Positions 57,868-64,000 of a DNA stretch of 64,000 nt are shown in pieces. This stretch comes from Rhododendron vialii. Taxonomy: Eukaryota; Streptophyta; Magnoliopsida; Ericales; Ericaceae. The stretch is taken from contig NC_080558.1 in assembly GCF_030253575.1 (NCBI RefSeq), forward strand, positions 37,951,611 to 38,015,610, read 5' to 3'. The stretch's first letter is position 1. Every line of letters begins with the position of its first letter. Below the pieces are notes generated by a model that saw only the letters and a list, made by a program, of their open reading frames with translations, was not told the origin of the DNA and did no database searches. A program made the translations under genes and the position numbers.

Positions 57868-58300
57868 GAAGGTCCGGTCCAGTTTTTCTTATGTCTAGTC
57901 CGGTCCAATTACAATGATCGAAATCATTTATTTTGTAGAGCTCGTCGATTATGGTAATCACGCTAAAAATTAGCTTGATTGAACCTCGATAGATACATGA
58001 ACGAAATACTTAATTTTTGTTATTGCATTTTTCTTGTACAAATATGTTTTGTTTATGTATCTATCGATGTGCAATCAGGCAAGTAATTTTTTGCGTAGAT
58101 GACGTTGACATACTCGATGAGGTCTACAAAATGAACGGTGTCCGAGCAACGTGATTTTTGGCGTAGTCAATGTTCTCGACGAGCTTCAAAAAAAGTGAAC
58201 GGTTCCGATTATTGTTGTGGGCCCAGAAAGAACCCACAAATAATCCAAAACTGGACCTGACTGGTTGGAAGAAAAGACTGGACGAGATCCTCTCCCAAGG
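57868..58300. mobile_element. Foldback element FB2, related to FB1
   Basis: The left arm has TCCGGTCCAATTACAATGAT and GTAGAGCTCGTCGATTATGG. The right arm inverted has TTGAAGCTCGTCGAGAACAT and AATAATCGGAACCGTTCAC. The centre (58000-58080) is a second palindrome, CGATAGATACATGA against TATGTATCTATCG. The words are shared with FB1 at 48.9 kb. Confidence 0.65.
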
Positions 58301-60262
58301 CCGCAATGGAGAGAGGTTGGTTGTCATCACTCGAACTTGTGCCACAACACTGTTACTATACACGAGGAAAAAAATTAGCAGTCAGTCGTCCCCGGTCGGA
58401 GTTTGAGCCCATCACCATGAATCTTTCATCAAGCCAGAAAAATGCGTTACTGGGGCACTGTAAAACCAAAATTTCTGGTGACAGCCAACTTCCGGCAACA
58501 TTCCACGGACACCATGACCTTAAAAAGTTAAGACTTTAAAAATTGCCTTTGACAATTGGAGTGGGGGTTAGTTTGGATTCTAAATAAAGTAGATAATTAA
58601 ATGTTTATCCTATTTTTCACTTAGCGAATGCATAGTTGTGTGAAATAATTGGTTGAATTATATAAAAAGCAATAATAGTTTGATTCAAATACAACTACAC
58701 TACCAATTTCAAAAAAAAAAAAAAAAAGCTGAACTCTTCAAAAAATAAACTAGACTAAAAAAACTAAAAAAAAGTGGAGGGAGGGCTGTGCCCACTACTC
58801 TACTAGTATTAAACATCGCTCTGTGTAACATCACGTCTTATCTTGAAAGTCTACATGGATGATCTTGAGCATATAACAAATCTTATGGACTACTACTAAT
58901 ACCTTGGCTTTAAGCATTTTGGACTTTAAGCATTTCGGACCATGCAGGGCGCGCCGGCCCCGGGGTAAGCCCACGGTCTCAAGCAACCCCGGCCTTCATA
59001 CTGATGCAAGCACCCAGCATTGGTTATTGCATGTCATACTTTTTTTTGTTGATCCTTTTGCATGTCGTACATGGATGCGAGTAGAACTGAACTAATTGTA
59101 GCTAGCTGCTCACTTAGGGGATCGGAAGCTACTGTCAATGTTACGATGAATTGGTAGCTCTTGCTTTTTCTTTTGTTATTGTTTGCGGAACAAATCTTTA
59201 ATTTCCTTGTATTTAATTTGCATCTAAAATGTTTGGCAAAAGAATCTTCTTATCAGGGTCGTCGTTGTTGACTTTCAAGGTAATTTTTTTTATTTTTTTT
59301 TTATTTTTGAGATAACAGAGTGAAAATGAGCTCCTTGAAGTTAATAAATCTTTTCCTTGTTTTTAATGGGGAAGTATGACAGCATGCTAGCTAGGTTTTG
59401 AAGGGGCACAATCAGGTCATATTGAACCTGCGGAGTTCAGTTTTCTGACCACACAAAGTTCGAGTTCTCTTCGAAGGGACTCTTAAGGCAATGTCGTACA
59501 ATACAGATCGAGGTTGGCCCAGGAATATTTGATTCGTCGTTTAGGCTTGAAAAGGATGTTTTATCACTGAATACAGCTGCCAACAAATCTAGTTACTTCT
59601 GTATGTATCTGGTGCATGTCCGCATCTGGGGCTTGTCTTCCAGTCTAGCACACTAATTATCTAAGATACTAGGCTATTTAGGCAAGATGGGTGGGTAATT
59701 TTTCAATACTTTAATCCGTTTGCTTCATCAGGTACCATTAGCAGATTTTGGTTATTGGACAAATCTGTAAATTGCCTTGGTTTTGGGATAAAGGAGGTGG
59801 TTGCCAATGGCGGAACCAAGATTTACGCAAGGTGGGGGCACAAACCTTTAAGGGAAAAAATAAAATAAAGAGCGAATATGTGGAACAAAATAAAAACGTC
59901 CCTCATTGAGTAAAAAAAAAAACAAGTAAATAAAGACCAATTTTTTCAAACAATCAAAAGATGCATCAAGAGCTCTAATCTGTTTGCAAAATAGAAAGTT
60001 GAAACAACATTAATTAAGAGATACAATATGTCTGATATAGGAGTAGCTTTAGATTAACATTTTTAGTAGCTTTAGATTAACATTTTTTATTTTTTTTTGT
60101 AAGTTCTAAACTAACATTAAAACCTTTTAATTTCAAGTCGCAAAACTCAATTTGAATAATAATTATTGGGTGGCTCAGAGGCAGTGGATAATTTTTCCTT
60201 ATTGGGTGGAGGGGGGGAGGGGGTTGTGGGGAGAGGAGGGGAGAAAAAGTGAAGGGTGCTGT

Positions 60263-60366
60263 TAAATACAACTGCGAATTTATTACATGTAGCCAATTCA
60301 TAAAAGAAAATTTTGAGATTTTCTTTTATGAATTGGCTACATGTAGTAAATTCGCAGTTGTATTTA
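60263..60366. repeat. 104-bp near-perfect hairpin
   Basis: The arms at 60263-60311 and 60318-60366 are 49 bp each with one mismatch and a 6-base loop (TTTGAG). The stem includes ACATGTAGCCAATTCATAAA and its complement. It stands inside an AT-rich, TE-like stretch (about 59805-60545) that has no ORF of note. Confidence 0.95.
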
Positions 60367-61830
60367 GCCGGGCCCAAAGTAAATGAAGTCCAATCAAAAT
60401 CCCTTTTATGCGTGTGTATGGGGAGAGAGAGAGAGTACCAGAGTAAAACACATAACAGCTGAAAAAAACACCACAACTGGAAAAACGGCGGGTGGGGGCA
60501 CGCGATCCGACGTGTCTCACCTTAGGTCTGCCCCTGACCTCAGGGCTGGGGCAAAAAAAAAATAATAATTTTGAGTTACATTAAAATATAAAAAGTTTTC
60601 TATAACGGCACAAACGGTGGTATTGGTTTGGCACTGCTGCAGGCTGTTTCAATCCCAGAAAACCGAGTTCAATTCCCTGAACCCCCGGGTCCCTTTCTTT
60701 TTAACCATTTTTGTTCTACTTCTACCTTTTGTTTTCCGAAAATTTCAAAAACGTCCTTGAGCTTGTCACGAATTCTCAAAACAACGCATGGACTTTAACT
60801 AATAACAAAAAGACACATGAACTTGTTATTCCTTCAACAATTAGGCCCCAGTCGTCTCATTCAGTCAATTTGTAATGGATGGAGATAACGGAAGGCAACA
60901 CCTTCCCTTTTCTTTTTAATTTATAGTTTCAAAAGTAATGTATAAGTGATATGTTCTTACATTTGATTAAAAAAAGTCATAACTAAAATAAATCGAGCAA
61001 GTTAACATGGATTTTATTTTTACCTTCGAACTATCATTTCACAAGAGAGATTAAAGACATTGGCTATGATCTTAATTGAATATAAGGCGCTATTCCACTA
61101 AGAGCATTTTTGGACATTTGGGTTTTTTTTTTATTATAAATTTTTTACGCTTTTCGAGACAAGTCATTCTTCTCATATCTATCAACTAAAAAGCCCAAAA
61201 ACAAAAAATTAGTGGAACGACCTCAAGTTCTTGGATAAATAAAGTATGATGACTCAATTGAATATTTTGCTTCAAAAAATATGAGGAGAATTTATTTTCT
61301 TTGAATTGGATTGTGCTAATTACAAAGCTCTATAATCAGGGTTTACATTCTGATATTATTCAAGCTAAAATAACAATGTAATTTATATTTTTTTGTACTT
61401 GTATATTTCTTTATTTTGTATGACTTAATTGAAAGTGGACAACAAAGCATGATGTTGGGCTAGGGCAACCCAATTGTCGGGGCCGGCACTGGGGCCATGT
61501 GGTATGGCTTGTGGATCAAAATTAAAGTACTGGGTCAGTGGTCTACATAGGTCTGTACAAAGCTGTAACCTGAACCGTTAGACGCATTGTAGCAATCCGT
61601 ATTTTTAAAAAGAAAGGTAATACTAAAGAATCCAGTTTATTTTCTTATAATATGTAAATTTTGTTTTAAAAGTAAAGGGCCAATTGAAGTAATTTTTTGA
61701 GGTGTCGTCAACATTATTCTTTCTGGAAATTATTGATGGAAGTAATGGAGTAGAGTGGCCTGGCTAGCTCACTAGGTGGGAGGCAGGGGATTGGAATGAA
61801 TTGGTGATATAATCTTGGTGATACTGCATT

Positions 61831-61924
61831 TTGTTGTGATTTTTTTATGATCGTTTATGGCCTTATGATGAGTTTGTTGTGATTTTTTTATGATCGTTTA
61901 TGGCCTTATGATGAGTTTGTTGTG
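61831..61924. repeat. 43-bp tandem repeat, 2.2 copies
   Basis: The unit TTGTTGTGATTTTTTTATGA followed by TCGTTTATGGCCTTATGATG and AGT is repeated without mismatch (61831-61873 and 61874-61916) and begins a third time. Confidence 0.95.
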
Positions 61925-63199
61925 GCTTATTTAATTTAGTTATGAATAGCTTTATGAATTTTGTGGTCTAGAAGTAAATATTTGTGGTTAAATAAGGTTA
62001 CTTGTTGCATGACCAATTCTTCAGGTCACATTTTGCTGATGTGGTGTGATCTAAGCCCTTTGTTGGGTGCATAACTGCATAGATACGTCCTTAAAAAGGT
62101 TGTGTATTGAAACATTTCCTCTCTTTGAGAGCTATTTTCAACCTTTTTGGGATTGACATGCGGCGTTGTTCATAACGGCGAGACCTAGCTATTATTACGG
62201 CCACGACGTATTTTGTGGTGTCAGAAAATTGGAACTACACAATACTTACATAATCTCCGGGGTATTTCCTTCATTACTCTCATCTTGTACTCTTTTTGAT
62301 ATTGTGCTTTTTATTGAACTTGTGTCATATTAAATATGATAATGAGGCTGAATTATGCCACGAATTTGATTGATCTACGTACAAGCTCACCTGGGCTCAA
62401 GAAATAATTATGAGTCAAGCAAGGTAATAATTATTTTAGGGCTTTTATGCGTCCAGTTGGCGCATACAGATGATTAGATCTTGGGTGGGGCTCGGTATGG
62501 TACGGAGATGATTTGGTAACAAGGTCCCATATGTTTAATCTGTTATGTCATTGATTAAGTTAATTTCTTTGTTTTGAGCCATTCCTTGTATTGTTTACTT
62601 CCCATGTAATTTGTGCTGATAGGTACAAGACGAACTAGTGGCGACCTAATTGGAGAATTAAAGTACTTGAATTTAGGCGATTTATTTGAAATTTTTTTTT
62701 TTTTTTACTTTTTGTATGTATTTGAAAGATTAGGAAGTACCTAAAAAAATAAAAATTTAGGGCCCATCAATTGTAATATTTTGAAGCATTACTTATTTTT
62801 ACTGCACTGTAAAAATTTGGGTTGTCACATGTGGGTTAGCACAGGGCACAGGTGCATTGAACGGTTTCAGACATGGTGTTTTAAAGTTTTATGTGTAGCA
62901 TTGTTCAGTACAATAAGAAGGGACCCTAATAAGAATTCTTTCCCTTTTCTTTTCTCTTTATCATTTATCAGTAATACAAGAAGAATTCTTTACAATGAAC
63001 ACAAGACCTTGAAACAACTCCTTAGTCCCCGACTCCCCACCATATAACAAAACCTCATTTCAAAGGACAAAAATCAACAAATTTGATTGGGCTTGAATAG
63101 ATCAGAGAGGACAGGTTATATTCCCGGTATTTGCTCCATGGGCAAAAAGAGGTAAAGATTATGACTCAGAAATGGAACAAGAATAATGCAATCTAAACA

Positions 63200-64000
63200 C
63201 TATCCAAAGGGGTTTCCTCCTGCTGATGACAGAGAATTTGTAGTAGTTGGTGCTGCTGGGAATCTGCCACCGGGCTGCTGAATTGGGTTCAAAGAAGCGA
63301 AAGCATCTTCCCTTCCTGTATGCATCATTTGTGGTCTGCAATGTAGAAAATTGAAGCATGTAAATAGTAATTCTTTAAGAAGCAAATTTCATGTCATATT
63401 TAGCAGATAACCTTGGGAGAGTTAAAAACAGCAGATGACAGAAGAAAAGTGTTGTCTACGCATATAATACTTCCCGATTGTAGGCCCCAAATTGGTATAT
63501 TCCATACATCAGCAACTACAAACTAATAAAGAGGTTTTTAGAACACAAAGTTAAAGTTAAATAAGCTAGAGCACATTGGTACATCTTAAAAATTCAACAC
63601 TCACTTCTCCAGATAAGAAGGAATAAAGTGCCAACGGCTTCCACTTGGTGAATTCAGGCTTTTCTATCATTTTTGTAACTCCATGAAGTGCAATTTGACA
63701 AGTTTTAATGGTTTATCTAAGAGGGGGAGCTGCATTCAAGAAAATGCATAAAGCAGAAATTGACTAACGGGTGAGTTCATTGTTTATCGCGCTGTCACAA
63801 AGCAAGACAAATCTTCACAAATATTTTTGCATATTATGTAATTTGTCTACAAAGGATAGTTTTGTAAAGATAATCCAAGCAAGAATATTTACCTGGAAAA
63901 CGGGAAGCCATTGTGGAATTGCTGTTCATTGAAAGCCCCTGAAACTATTGACTGGCCGTAAGAGAATATACCAAAGATATGTCGTACAAATGAAAGTGAA
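63200..64000 (-). CDS. 3' exons of unidentified gene ending in an NPF motif (partial)
   Basis: The last exon, 63335-63200, opens after the acceptor TTTCTACATTGCAG. The product reads PQMMHTGREDAFASLNPIQQ, then PGGRFPAAPTTTNSLSSAGG, and ends NPFG with stop at 63202-63200. The previous exon ends at 63893 (donor CCAG-GTAAAT) with FNEQQFHNGFPFS. The two join in phase 2. The 5' end lies beyond the window. The G/P/Q/N-rich, disordered tail with a C-terminal Asn-Pro-Phe, a ligand for EH domains in endocytic adaptors, would suit an ArfGAP of the AGD14 type or another trafficking protein. I cannot name it from this piece. Confidence 0.6.

Larger units (their letters stand above)
51351..63190. other. 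12-kb gene-free repeat region
   Basis: No gene recognised on either strand. It holds a TRIM-type LTR, a GT/AC-rich palindrome, four or five MITEs, a foldback element, a long hairpin and small tandem repeats, listed separately. Exon-like blocks exist (for example near 56.85 kb) but none connects to another. Confidence 0.6.

Noticed and set aside
62781..63047. 88-codon plus-strand ORF
   Set aside because: No domain, splice context or codon bias; probably chance.

Overview
The window is nuclear DNA of a flowering plant, almost certainly a eudicot. The evidence is GT-AG introns, many Stowaway, hAT and Mutator-like MITEs, tRNA-derived SINEs, a Copia/SIRE LTR retrotransposon primed by initiator Met-tRNA, and plant-specific gene families. 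It is AT-rich, gene-poor and full of nested transposons. I see four real genes or gene remnants. All lie on the minus strand, and most are in several exons that a single-ORF view misses. There are also fragments of two further genes on the plus strand.

Region by region. 0-7.5 kb: repeats, MITEs, an N-terminal fragment of an F-box/RNI-like gene (2.29-2.55 kb), a TPR gene fragment with an in-frame stop (5.5-5.7 kb), and a 1.2-kb hAT element with a perfect 8-bp target duplication and other repeats nested in it. 7.5-30.6 kb: one SEN1/UPF1-type (MAGATAMA3-like) SF1 helicase gene on the minus strand. Seven exons could be joined in phase. Three LTR elements break it up: a 141-bp-LTR TRIM inside exon 3 (TSD CTTTG), a complete 11.75-kb SIRE-type Copia element in the last intron (TSD TGTTA, LTRs differing at 4 of 1132 bases), and a 1.28-kb solo LTR inside exon 7 (TSD CTTAC). 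The first intron (4.4 kb) carries two SINEs and nested MITEs. 30.8-36 kb: helicase promoter, then intergenic MITEs and an old duplication of the 0.2-1.8-kb segment. 36.3-43.6 kb: an apparently intact CHY/CTCHY/RING zinc-finger E3 ligase gene (RZFP34/CHYR1-like, 305 codons in 11 coding exons) with a long upstream leader and a TATA box near 43.62 kb. 47.3-50.8 kb: a two-exon gene for a secreted 118-residue, 12-cysteine thionin-like peptide with a 3-kb intron. 51-63 kb: no gene recognised; MITEs, one of them with seven internal repeats, foldback elements, a second TRIM-type LTR and a 104-bp near-perfect hairpin. 63.2-64 kb: the last exons of an unidentified gene ending in an NPF tripeptide, running off the right edge.

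The most notable structure is the helicase locus. Its reading frame is continuous once the three insertions are discounted, but two of the insertions sit in coding exons, so the present allele is probably dead or truncated. The SIRE element is also of interest. It has an intact gag-pol ORF of 1769 codons and an intact third ORF of 443 codons. Upstream of the third ORF is a polypurine-tract-like, U3-like, TATA-containing stretch resembling an internal LTR remnant.
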